Assembly: GCF_003014595.1 (NCBI RefSeq)
Contig: NZ_PYGK01000011.1
Location: 216,344-280,343 of the forward strand
Reading direction: 5' to 3'
Length of the DNA: 64,000 bases
DNA from: Chitinophaga ginsengisoli
GTDB lineage: Bacteria; Bacteroidota; Bacteroidia; Chitinophagales; Chitinophagaceae
Positions within the stretch are counted from its first letter, which is position 1. Each line of letters starts with the position of its first letter. Both the position numbers and the translations under genes were made by a program. Shown one piece after another: positions 10,014 through 18,044 of the stretch. The notes beneath the pieces are model-generated. The model did no database searches. It was not told the origin of the DNA and saw only the letters and a list, made by a program, of their open reading frames with translations.

Positions 10014-10094
10014 TTCAAAATTGATAAGCTAACAGAAATACAGCAGGTAGCGGTGCGGTTAAAGCCACCTACACAAAGTCTAAAATACTTCTAA
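10014..10094 (+). pseudogene. Remnant of a KptA-like gene 3' end
   Basis: 10014-10060 repeats 7344-7390, the last codons of the KptA-like gene, with 4 mismatches in 47 nt. Reading in the same frame gives FKIDKLTEIQQVAVRLK and continues to a TAA at 10092. Two mismatches are silent and two change residues (His to Gln, Pro to Arg), so this looks like the tail of a diverged paralogue rather than a fresh duplication. No upstream coding remains. Confidence 0.55.
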
Positions 10095-10164
10095 CCGCTT
10101 CTATGTTCATCATTCCCCCATAAATAGCTAAGCTGCGCTACCCAACACATATGAAATATTTTAT

Positions 10165-10172
10165 TAATTTTG
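10165..10172 (+). promoter_or_regulatory. -7 box very close to the lipoprotein start codon
   Basis: TAATTTTG fits TAnnTTTG and ends only 4 nt before the ATG at 10177. If used, the transcript would be leaderless or nearly so; otherwise the true promoter is elsewhere. Confidence 0.35.
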
Positions 10173-10176
10173 CGTA

Positions 10177-11232
10177 ATGAAAAAATACTTACTCTTAAGT
10201 ACTATTGTAGCTTTTATAGGATTTTACTCCTGTACCAAAAATGGTGACAACGTCAAAAGATCTTCTCCTGATTCTTTAGCAAGAATAAATCCCGATGTAT
10301 TGACTGCAGGCATTAAAGTTGCCTACGGAACCAATATCGTAAATGCAGTTTTTCCGACTACATCCAATTTATCCTCAGCTCCGGTATTAGACACCCCATT
10401 CACAAAGATTTATGGAGTGTTTAAAGGCGGCTATCTGACTATAATTCCTCATAATTTATCTGGTAATGTAGCTGGTTATTATGTACAGATCGCAGGTGCA
10501 GCATCTTATTTTAAAGTTGATTATACAAAGGCCAGCGGCTTTAGGAGAGCCGGCGTAGATGATAGAAATACAGCCCGTGGCTTGGGAACAGGTTTTATCG
10601 ATTCAGCCATCGTAATAAAACTACCAGCTTCTATTGAATCGGGTACTTTCCATTTAATATACGCCGCTTATGATACATTAAATCATGTCAGCAACGTAAC
10701 CACAGTACAGGTCATCGTGCTTGACGGGGAAAACAATGCCGTAAATGATTCATTAGTAGGCACATGGAGATATTTATATGGCAGTTGCAATCCTGATGAA
10801 AAATTGCCGTGTAGTTGGTCACCAGATACAGGTTATAGGGTAAGTTATTATTACGAATGTGTAAACGGCTTGCTCGTTCATAACAATACTTCGACCGCTA
10901 TGGCCATTCCTTATGAGGTTGGCCATTTCGATGACAGAATCACTTTCCGCAAAGATGGCTTTACGGCAGATTACAAGGAATACGTGAAAGTGCTGAACGT
11001 GGAAAATTCAACCTGCAGTAACTATGTTTATGATTACGAAAATAGTGATAACGATACAACGCTGACTATAGGAGCGCTATCATTTGATGCTGCCAGTAGA
11101 AAGCTGACACTTATTTTCAAGTCACATAGCAGCGTTGGCCTTACATACAAAACTTTTACTTTAGCTGAATTGACAGATTCCTCGTTTACATTCCTTTACG
11201 GTTCACGTGCCCTTAAATACATCAGACTATAA
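10177..11232 (+). CDS. Lipoprotein with possible lipocalin-like C-terminal half
   Basis: 351 aa. The signal peptide ends in a lipobox-like FYSC, so Cys19 should be acylated. Residues about 40-185 form a beta-rich domain without a known signature. From about residue 190 the sequence NDSLVGTWRYLYGSC begins like the lipocalin-type domains of Bacteroidota lipoproteins (VGTW start, then paired strands ending in FTFLYGSRALKYIRL). Four Cys residues around CNPDEKLPCSW suggest a disulfide. It is a single gene followed by a terminator at 11310. Ligand and role are unknown; the lipocalin comparison is inference from the VGTW start and strand pattern. Confidence 0.7.
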   Translation: MKKYLLLSTIVAFIGFYSCTKNGDNVKRSSPDSLARINPDVLTAGIKVAYGTNIVNAVFPTTSNLSSAPVLDTPFTKIYGVFKGGYLTIIPHNLSGNVAGYYVQIAGAASYFKVDYTKASGFRRAGVDDRNTARGLGTGFIDSAIVIKLPASIESGTFHLIYAAYDTLNHVSNVTTVQVIVLDGENNAVNDSLVGTWRYLYGSCNPDEKLPCSWSPDTGYRVSYYYECVNGLLVHNNTSTAMAIPYEVGHFDDRITFRKDGFTADYKEYVKVLNVENSTCSNYVYDYENSDNDTTLTIGALSFDAASRKLTLIFKSHSSVGLTYKTFTLAELTDSSFTFLYGSRALKYIRL

Positions 11233-11309
11233 CTTATCATAGGAACACTGTGCCGGAGACAATCCCTCACAGTGCGTCAGTAATATAACTCGCTGCAGAA
11301 AACGCTAAA

Positions 11310-11340
11310 GCCTTCAGACTATTCATCTGAAGGCTTCTTT
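11310..11340 (+). terminator. Intrinsic terminator
   Basis: GCCTTCAGA / TCTGAAGGC stem with a 7-nt loop followed by TTCTTT, 77 nt after the lipoprotein stop. Confidence 0.8.
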
Positions 11341-11412
11341 CGAGAATATCTATCTTAAAGTTTTGCCAGTTTAGGCCTCTCTGTCTATTGGGAACGCTTT
11401 ATTTTCAACCAA

Positions 11413-11988
11413 TTACCTTACTTCTAACCAGTACTGATAATATTCCATAGCAATGCGATTTCGAGGAGCGTTCCCGGAAGCTTTCACAATATTAAGTAAA
11501 ACTGAAAAATACTCCTCGAGCGCTATCCTGGCTGCAGATTTCCAGGCTACCTTATTAATTGCGATTCCCTCAAAAAAGCGATCACCTCTCCTTCTCGCAT
11601 AAGACATCTCACGATGTTTATAACTAAGCAAAAGCGTATCTCCGTTCAAATTTTCGAGCCGTAGCGAGTGACCGGCTGTACTTTTAACTACCACATCATT
11701 AGGAAAATCCTCATCAATAGAAAATATACCAAACGAATCCTTTCCATTTAGCAGGTATAGGCTATGAAGTAAAAAGTCAATGATTTTAAATAAATGGTGA
11801 AAGTCTACAGAATCGAAAATAATACGATACTTATCAAACACAATACGAATTCCACCGCAAGCACCCCAAAAGCTCTCTATTTCGTAGTCTTCTACATCCA
11901 TTATATCCCTATTCCCGATTAAATCCACGAAAGGAACTACTGCGCCGCCTCGTCTTTCATACAAAACGAAAATCTCAAGTTCATTCAT
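11413..11988 (-). CDS. Hypothetical cytosolic protein
   Basis: 191 aa with no signal peptide or membrane segment. Mixed alpha/beta composition with a central hydrophobic HHLFKIIDFLLHSLYLL helix and a C-terminal EEYFSVLLNIVK helix. It lies 11 nt after the stop of the DUF4202 gene on the same strand, so the two are probably co-transcribed. I do not recognise a family. Confidence 0.7.
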   Translation of the reverse strand: MNELEIFVLYERRGGAVVPFVDLIGNRDIMDVEDYEIESFWGACGGIRIVFDKYRIIFDSVDFHHLFKIIDFLLHSLYLLNGKDSFGIFSIDEDFPNDVVVKSTAGHSLRLENLNGDTLLLSYKHREMSYARRRGDRFFEGIAINKVAWKSAARIALEEYFSVLLNIVKASGNAPRNRIAMEYYQYWLEVR

Positions 11989-11999
11989 ATTATCTCCTA

Positions 12000-12587
12000 T
12001 TATCCCGCCGCATTCAGCGCCTTATTCAACAGCATCTGCCCAACATCACTATAACTAAGAGACAAGGCCACTTTCCTTCCCTCTTCACTCATTTTTGCCC
12101 ATGTCTTTTGCAGAATATTAATCATCTTTTCTTCTGCATGTTTTTTTATAAGATCATCATACTGGAATGACAGGAACACCAGGCAAAGCGCATCCTCCAT
12201 CGTCTGGACCTCAGTATCTGTCTTAAGTCTTTTCTTCAGTACAATCTCATTGACCCGGGCAATGATATCCGCATCATACCCCACCGACTGCAATATTTCT
12301 GTCGCTTTCCTGGCGTGAAAATGTGACTGATCATTTCTCCATGTCAGATATCCAACTCTTCCCTCCGGGTACGTTTTCCTATCGATTTCCCATCTCCCTA
12401 TGTGCTGGCACCTCGAAGCAAGTAAAAGCGGCTCGCTGGCTTCCGGATTCAGTTTCTTCACCCATTCATACAACTGAATGGCGTAAAAATATTCAGATGG
12501 ATAATGCTTGCCGTCCCACATTATCGTGGAAGGGTCCTGTTGGTTATAAGCATCAAACAATTGAAAAGCCTGTTCTATTTTTGTCAT
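12000..12587 (-). CDS. DUF4202 family protein (HD-like helical fold)
   Basis: 195 aa, full length for DUF4202. Key blocks are FDAYNQQDPS near the N-terminus, LLASRCQHIGRWEIDRKTYP (about 55-74, with the conserved H-x-x-R-W), FHARKATEI and EDALCLVFLSFQYDDL. The His/Asp pattern resembles HD-type metal-binding helical proteins, and the family occurs near sulfur-metabolism genes in other bacteria, but nothing here supports a pathway. It is the first gene of a likely two-gene operon with the downstream 191-aa protein. Confidence 0.85.
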   Translation of the reverse strand: MTKIEQAFQLFDAYNQQDPSTIMWDGKHYPSEYFYAIQLYEWVKKLNPEASEPLLLASRCQHIGRWEIDRKTYPEGRVGYLTWRNDQSHFHARKATEILQSVGYDADIIARVNEIVLKKRLKTDTEVQTMEDALCLVFLSFQYDDLIKKHAEEKMINILQKTWAKMSEEGRKVALSLSYSDVGQMLLNKALNAAG

Positions 12588-12857
12588 AAAGACTTATAAT
12601 TTTAGTACTGTCATCGCTCAAGTCATTGCAAATATAATAAAGAGAATACCATATATCATGAGTAAAGTTCCTTGTCGTCACTGTCTTAAAATTCGCCACT
12701 ATTCAGAAAAACGGCGGCAATTATCGATGAACCATAAGTAATACTTTATTTTATCATATAAATAAAAAAAGTATATTTATCCCGACATTTAGCCCTATAG
12801 ACTCCAAGTCTGAAGCTATTAACCTTAAATACCTTAAATAAGTAATCTCAAATCAGC

Positions 12858-13313
12858 ATGACACCCATGATCCGTCTAACTTTTATCGCTTTGGTAATTA
12901 CGTTTTCCTCAACGGCTGTTTTTGCAGGCATTAGAATTCCTTTTGGGGAAAGAGAAGTATTAGACAAAGTGTATGACTTACCCAATACAGATGAATTTAA
13001 AGCAGACGATGGCAATTTTATTGACCTGGCAACATTTCATAAAGAATACAACATTGCTTACTTCCTTCCATTATACGTCACCGAAGAACCTAAATTGGTT
13101 CTTTTTGATGAAAAAAAAGACGCTTTCTATGACCTGCCTCAAGACAAAATAGATGCGATCCTGGCGTCACAAAAGCTAAATAAAGAACAACTTAATAAAT
13201 TGCCTTTCTACACAAGATATGGCGGTAAAATAGTTGCGCTATTGATTATTGGGGCATTGATCTGGGGCCTTATTCCTTCAAAAAATGAAGAAGTAGAACC
13301 TAAGGAAGTCTAA
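12858..13313 (+). CDS. Exported, C-terminally membrane-anchored small protein
   Basis: 151 aa. Signal peptide (1-24, cleavage near VFA-G), a polar lumenal part of about 85 residues, then a single membrane helix near the C-terminus (GKIVALLIIGALIWGLIP) followed by a short acidic tail. Unknown function. It is convergent with the PepSY gene, with a strong hairpin between them. I see no paralogue in the window. Confidence 0.7.
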   Translation: MTPMIRLTFIALVITFSSTAVFAGIRIPFGEREVLDKVYDLPNTDEFKADDGNFIDLATFHKEYNIAYFLPLYVTEEPKLVLFDEKKDAFYDLPQDKIDAILASQKLNKEQLNKLPFYTRYGGKIVALLIIGALIWGLIPSKNEEVEPKEV

Positions 13314-13332
13314 ACTTAACCTTTTTTCAAAT

Positions 13333-13376
13333 GCTGTATTGATGTTGAGGTGGCACCACCTCAACATCAATACAGC
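13333..13376. terminator. 21-bp perfect hairpin between convergent genes
   Basis: Arms 13333-13353 and 13356-13376 are perfectly complementary with a 2-nt loop. It lies between two convergent stops (13313 and 13378). There is no U-run on either side, so it may act as a bidirectional terminator or mRNA-end stabiliser. Confidence 0.65.
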
Positions 13377-13377
13377 G

Positions 13378-14889
13378 TTACAATTTTAAGCGCTTTTTTG
13401 GAGCGGGTTTTAGATTTGCTTTTCGCTTTATCCACTTCCACGTCAGCACCAATCCGGTAACACTGACACTCAGCCCGCCAATCATCAGTACCCCAACAAC
13501 GAAATCCCACAATGGTCGTCTGTAAACCAGCCATTTAAAATCCAGGCTATGGAGCCCGTGGTACAACCATCGTTCAAGCCTGCTCAATTTCTCATGCTTT
13601 AAAACCACCTGGCCGGTCTTTAAATCTACATAGTACCAGGTTTCCTGCAGCGTAGACATCTTCACACGCAGAACTGGCAATCGTTTTTCATTATACTTCG
13701 AGTAATAGTAATCGTCATACTCACTAAGTACCTTGCTTTCCTTGATCCCTATGCCCGGATTCAGTGCCTGCACCATTTTTATGAACGGTCGATAATCGAA
13801 CTTTTCGAAAGGTGTGCCACTATCAACATCTGCCGGCATCAGGCGTGTATGATCATCGTCTTCATATGCCAGATAGTAAGGTTTGCCGTTTAATTGTATC
13901 AAATGAATTTCCTTAACTGAGATCTCATTATTCAGACGCTGGATGACCTTCGATGGGGACAAGCTGAATAGTGCCGCTTTCATCGGTCCACCTGTCCATT
14001 GCGCTGTTTCCTCTATGTCAAGCCTGGTCATTGGGGCCCAGTCCCACGGCGTCATTGACAACAATCCGCTGAATACCCAGGTGAAAACAACAATGCCGAA
14101 TATAAAGCCAGTGTAATGATGCCAGCGAAACCAGCGCTTTTTGTATGGACTGAATGCGAGAGAGGACTTATCCTTTCGCTTATACCTGACCAATCCCATA
14201 ACAATACCTGCAATACACATAATGACACCTAACGAGGATATCCAGATGATAATATCATTCCAGAGCGACCGGTTCCTTAGCAGCACAGTCAGATAGATCC
14301 AATGCGGTATGGGGCCTAACCAGGCCAGAAAGCGCTGGCGGGCGTTAACTCGCTGAACAACTTCTCCGGTTTGCACAGACACATACATGTAAGTATCTTC
14401 ATCATCATCCATCTGCATCTGGTACACCGGTGTAGTGTAGCCCTGCGACCGCGCTCCTGCCATCCACTGATCAATTTGGGTCAATACGGCTGTCTTGCGC
14501 ACCCTACATGGCTTCCCGAAGGTGCTGGCCAGCTTATCCGCCAGCACGGAATCTGTTCCTGAAAATAGCTCCCCGTTGTCCGCAAATACGGCTTTGTAAT
14601 CGCCCCTGGTGGTCGTAAGACGGTAAACCGGCCGGCCGAGCATCATACCCAACCGAACCGTCCGCATTGTGTCTTTCACGCCAGCGATTACCAATGCCTC
14701 ATTTAAATTCAGCTTACATAACTGCAAGTCCACCGGTGCTAGGTTTTGCAATTTTTCATGCTGCCGCATCGTTGGATACCGCACGTACATCATCGCGAAA
14801 CCTGACAGAAACCATACAACGAAAAGTAAGCTCAAAGCAAAGCCCAGGTAGCGATGAACCAGCAAAAAAAATTTAATAGTAGTTTTCAT
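13378..14889 (-). CDS. PepSY-associated TM helix protein
   Basis: 503 aa inner-membrane protein. An N-terminal helix carries the conserved HRYLGFALSLLFVVWFLSG (first His in HRY), further helices lie at about 190-230 and 260-285 (WHHYTGFIFGIVVFTWVFSG, again His-rich) and near the C-terminus (HSLDFKWL.. WDFVVGVLMIGG), with PepSY-type periplasmic domains between. The family often serves as a haem-binding reductase for imported siderophore or metal complexes. It begins 3 nt after the receptor's stop, so the two form one operon under the riboswitch at 17440-17625. The substrate, and especially a corrinoid or cobalt role, is inferred from the riboswitch. Confidence 0.85.
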   Translation of the reverse strand: MKTTIKFFLLVHRYLGFALSLLFVVWFLSGFAMMYVRYPTMRQHEKLQNLAPVDLQLCKLNLNEALVIAGVKDTMRTVRLGMMLGRPVYRLTTTRGDYKAVFADNGELFSGTDSVLADKLASTFGKPCRVRKTAVLTQIDQWMAGARSQGYTTPVYQMQMDDDEDTYMYVSVQTGEVVQRVNARQRFLAWLGPIPHWIYLTVLLRNRSLWNDIIIWISSLGVIMCIAGIVMGLVRYKRKDKSSLAFSPYKKRWFRWHHYTGFIFGIVVFTWVFSGLLSMTPWDWAPMTRLDIEETAQWTGGPMKAALFSLSPSKVIQRLNNEISVKEIHLIQLNGKPYYLAYEDDDHTRLMPADVDSGTPFEKFDYRPFIKMVQALNPGIGIKESKVLSEYDDYYYSKYNEKRLPVLRVKMSTLQETWYYVDLKTGQVVLKHEKLSRLERWLYHGLHSLDFKWLVYRRPLWDFVVGVLMIGGLSVSVTGLVLTWKWIKRKANLKPAPKKRLKL

Positions 14890-14892
14890 GCA

Positions 14893-17277
14893 TTAAAGAC
14901 TGTAACGTACTGTAACAAGAAAGTTTCTGGTAGTTCCCGGTGAGAACTGATTAGCGAAAATCGCGTTGGCGAAGTATTTCTCGTTAAAGACATTGTTCAC
15001 ATTCACTCTCAGTCCGATCCGTCCAACGCGATAGCCCAGCGCAGCGTCGAAAACGGTATAAGCTGGCAAAACGAAGCTATTGGAGCTGTTTGTGAAAGTT
15101 TCACTCATATAATTAGCACCGCCTCCAATGCTGATTCCTTTCGCAGCTCCGTTCTGGATCTCATAATTAACCCAGGCATTAACAAGATGCTTCGGAGCAA
15201 AGGCAACGGTCTTACCAGCTACCGCATTGGTTTCGCCAGATGAAAAAGGAAGGATCTTCGCGTTCGAGAAAGTATATCCCGCCGTTACATCTAACCCCGG
15301 TAGCAAGCTGCCGTTTACTTCCAGCTCAAAACCTTTTGATTCCACCGAACCAATCCGCTTGTAAATTCCTTCCGGAAGCGCTTCCAGCTGATTGTTCTTT
15401 CGCATGTAATAACATGCAAGATTTCCCGACCATTTTGTGGAAAGCTCCAACCTACTGCCGACTTCTCCCTGATACCCGGTTTCCGGATCGAAAGTCTCAC
15501 CATTCGGGGCCACTCTACGCGAAGGTTTGAAATAGGTAGAGAATGACCCGTAAACTGACAATGGCTCGATTGGCTGATACACGAGTCCCAGTCTGTAGGT
15601 CAATGCCGATTTCGAAATGTTCGACTCTACACCGTGCGCTGTTACGTGACGGCTTGCATCTACTTTGTCAGTGTAATAAGTCCCATCAAAGATGTCATAA
15701 CGAAGGCCAGCGACACCTTTCAGTTGATCAGAAAAACGAATAAAATCCTGCAGATAGATCCCATGGACATTCTCCATGGTCGCGCGGTAGTTCACATCAG
15801 TATAGCTCAGGTAACCCTGGTTCAGCACCGGGCTCTTAACGGGGATAGTTGCATGGAGACCAGGGCCGGAAATATCTCCGTTGTAAGTCTTTCTATCCAG
15901 TATGCTGACCGAATATCCTGCCAGTAACTTATGTCCGATCGGCCCTATGTTGAAATCATAAGTCAGTTCCAGCTGATTTTGCCAGGGCTTTGTCAGGTGG
16001 TTAAAGTAAAACGGGAACGACCGCTGCAATGAATCCATCGTCGCGTTAAAGCTCAGCTCTTCCGTTGAGAAATAGTTGATATTGTCATCGTAGTATGAGA
16101 GCTGGTCTGACAGTCGCAGGTTGTTTGCTAACTGGCGGGTGTATTTCAGCTGAAAATCGTAGCGGGTATGTTTGAGAAAATCCTGGGGATCGTTGTAACG
16201 GGTATTGACATCCATTCCTGGCGCTACTTTACTGCCTTCCAGCATCGGTATGCCAGCATCAGTGTCGTAAATATCCTTATTGGCGCCAATGGTCAGATAG
16301 AACTGATCTTTGTTGGTCGGCGTATATTCCAGTGCCAGATAACCGTTGTTGGTATTCGATCCGGCATGTCTGTACCCATCGGTGCCGGAGATGCCAAAAT
16401 CTACACGGTAACGCAGTTTATCGTTGATAGGGCCGCCTGCACCCGCACGGATCCTTCTCGTGTTGAAGCTACCATAGCTGGCAGAAAAATCTGCTTTGAA
16501 ACCTGCAGTCGGTCTTTTTCTGACAATGTTGATAATCCCTCCCAGCGCTGAATGCCCGAACAAGACAGAAGCTGGCCCTTTTAGCACCTCAATAGACTCG
16601 ACATTCGCCAGATTAGTATTCGGAGCACTGGTGGAAATGTTATGACGTTCGTCACGCACACCATCCACCAACAACACAAAATTCGAAAAGCCCCTGATCG
16701 TGAAATGCTGGAAGCCGCCGTAGGTATTATTGGCCCTCACGCCGGTAGTGTTCTTCATTGCTTCGCCCAGATCGTCAACTCCGCGTTGCTCAATGGTTTT
16801 TACTGATACTGTCGATGTAGTGACCGGCATATCGCGAAGCGGTACGTCAATCTTGTTGACCGTTGAAAAAGCTTGTCGTCTGACTGTGCTACTCACTACC
16901 TCAGAGAGTTCGTTCGTACTGATATTGAGCTTGTAATTCAATTCGAGCACCTGTCCTTCCTTTACGACGATGTTTTCCTTCTTCGCCTGGTGGCCTATGC
17001 CACTGGCCAGGAACGTATAACTTCCTGCCGGAACATTCCTGATGTCAAACCGGCCATCTCCATCGGTGACGGTAGCATAGCTGGTACCTTCCAGCCGCAC
17101 ACTGATACCAGCGATGGCGTCTCCCTTCTCACTTTGAATAGAGCCGCTGACCCGGCCCGGTGCAGCACCGAAACTCAGTACAGAAGACAATAAAAAAAAG
17201 ACCGAGAGAAGGAATGAAAATGAATTTTGTGCCTGTTTGCTGTTAGTCCGCGAACAGCAGAATGTAGGTGTTTGCAT
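14893..17277 (-). CDS. TonB-dependent receptor, siderophore-receptor type
   Basis: 794 aa outer-membrane protein. Signal peptide (to about residue 38), a carboxypeptidase-regulatory-like beta-sandwich (GRVSGSIQSEKGDAIAGISV, about 42-120), a plug domain (about 145-250; GGFQHFTIRGFSNFVLLVDG, then EVLKGPASVLFGHSALGGIIN) and a 22-strand-type barrel ending FLVTVRYSL with a terminal aromatic-containing strand. The plug signature is that of TonB siderophore receptors. It would import a bulky metal complex using TonB/ExbBD energy. It is first in the operon and lies about 160 nt downstream of a cobalamin riboswitch, so its ligand may be a corrinoid rather than an iron siderophore. Confidence 0.92.
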   Translation of the reverse strand: MQTPTFCCSRTNSKQAQNSFSFLLSVFFLLSSVLSFGAAPGRVSGSIQSEKGDAIAGISVRLEGTSYATVTDGDGRFDIRNVPAGSYTFLASGIGHQAKKENIVVKEGQVLELNYKLNISTNELSEVVSSTVRRQAFSTVNKIDVPLRDMPVTTSTVSVKTIEQRGVDDLGEAMKNTTGVRANNTYGGFQHFTIRGFSNFVLLVDGVRDERHNISTSAPNTNLANVESIEVLKGPASVLFGHSALGGIINIVRKRPTAGFKADFSASYGSFNTRRIRAGAGGPINDKLRYRVDFGISGTDGYRHAGSNTNNGYLALEYTPTNKDQFYLTIGANKDIYDTDAGIPMLEGSKVAPGMDVNTRYNDPQDFLKHTRYDFQLKYTRQLANNLRLSDQLSYYDDNINYFSTEELSFNATMDSLQRSFPFYFNHLTKPWQNQLELTYDFNIGPIGHKLLAGYSVSILDRKTYNGDISGPGLHATIPVKSPVLNQGYLSYTDVNYRATMENVHGIYLQDFIRFSDQLKGVAGLRYDIFDGTYYTDKVDASRHVTAHGVESNISKSALTYRLGLVYQPIEPLSVYGSFSTYFKPSRRVAPNGETFDPETGYQGEVGSRLELSTKWSGNLACYYMRKNNQLEALPEGIYKRIGSVESKGFELEVNGSLLPGLDVTAGYTFSNAKILPFSSGETNAVAGKTVAFAPKHLVNAWVNYEIQNGAAKGISIGGGANYMSETFTNSSNSFVLPAYTVFDAALGYRVGRIGLRVNVNNVFNEKYFANAIFANQFSPGTTRNFLVTVRYSL

Positions 17278-17439
17278 ACTTCTAACTTATAGATTAAATG
17301 AGTTAAAAGCTCTTTGCAGCATTTTACGGCACTTTCGGAAATGAGCAGGAGGAGGACGCGCCAGACTGCGCTGGTGTTGAGGGGTATCCAACAACCATTA
17401 TAAATATAATCCAGACCGACCTGCTCTATTGCGCGAAAG

Positions 17440-17625
17440 CGTCGTCCACTGGAAAAGGCAGGTCTCCTGACTTGTAACATTTATACCATCCTTCCCATCC
17501 GCCTGGTGGCGGACAGTGGATATGTTCGATATAAACTTTGGTAGTTACTTACAGTTGCGCGACAGCTCGTGATTTACACACGATTCCCTATTAATCTACT
17601 GAAAAGCAAAACCCTTCCCGTTGGA
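17440..17625 (-). promoter_or_regulatory. Cobalamin (B12) riboswitch
   Basis: Reading the minus strand, all conserved blocks appear in order: AATAGGGAATCGTGTGTAAA and the CGCGCAACTGTAA B12-box portion (17550-17592), CCACTG and GATGGGAAGG (17485-17520), then GTCAGGAGACCTGCC (17458-17472). It lies in the leader of the TonB-receptor/PepSY operon. Known behaviour of the class: binding of adenosyl- or other cobalamins lowers expression of the downstream genes. Boundaries of the outer stem are approximate. Confidence 0.95.
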
Positions 17626-18044
17626 AAATAAAGTAAAGAACTTCTTTGGGTCGCGAAGATATAGGAATAAATCAAGATTGAGATTAAAATCCGGAACAAA
17701 TACTATTCTACAAAAGGAGAAGACTAATTGATCATATTCTATAGGAGTCTGAATCCCTCTACTCTCCGCAAAGCCGGGAGCTGCTTAAATCAAAAGACTT
17801 GAAGTCCTCTTTCACTCTGAGTATAAAATCTGCGATCATTAACACCTAATTAACAATATTGCATTAGAATAAATCTAGCTTTATCATGGTTATATAGATG
17901 CAATGGGAAAATGATTTTCCAGCACTTTAATTGTTTATGGCCATACATCAATTCTAACATTTCTATTGACCAAATTGTCGGGGCGTCCAAGCGGCCTACA
18001 CATTTACAACCATCCATCATTTCAACTTATTAATGCTTACAAAA
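17626..18044. other. Intergenic region with a TTAAC-repeat motif
   Basis: No gene seen. It separates the divergent riboswitch operon and the 18045 gene. 17838-17854 reads ATTAACA-N5-TTAAC, the same spaced motif found at 40648 and 48072 in the island. The rest is AT-rich without clear structure. Confidence 0.4.
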
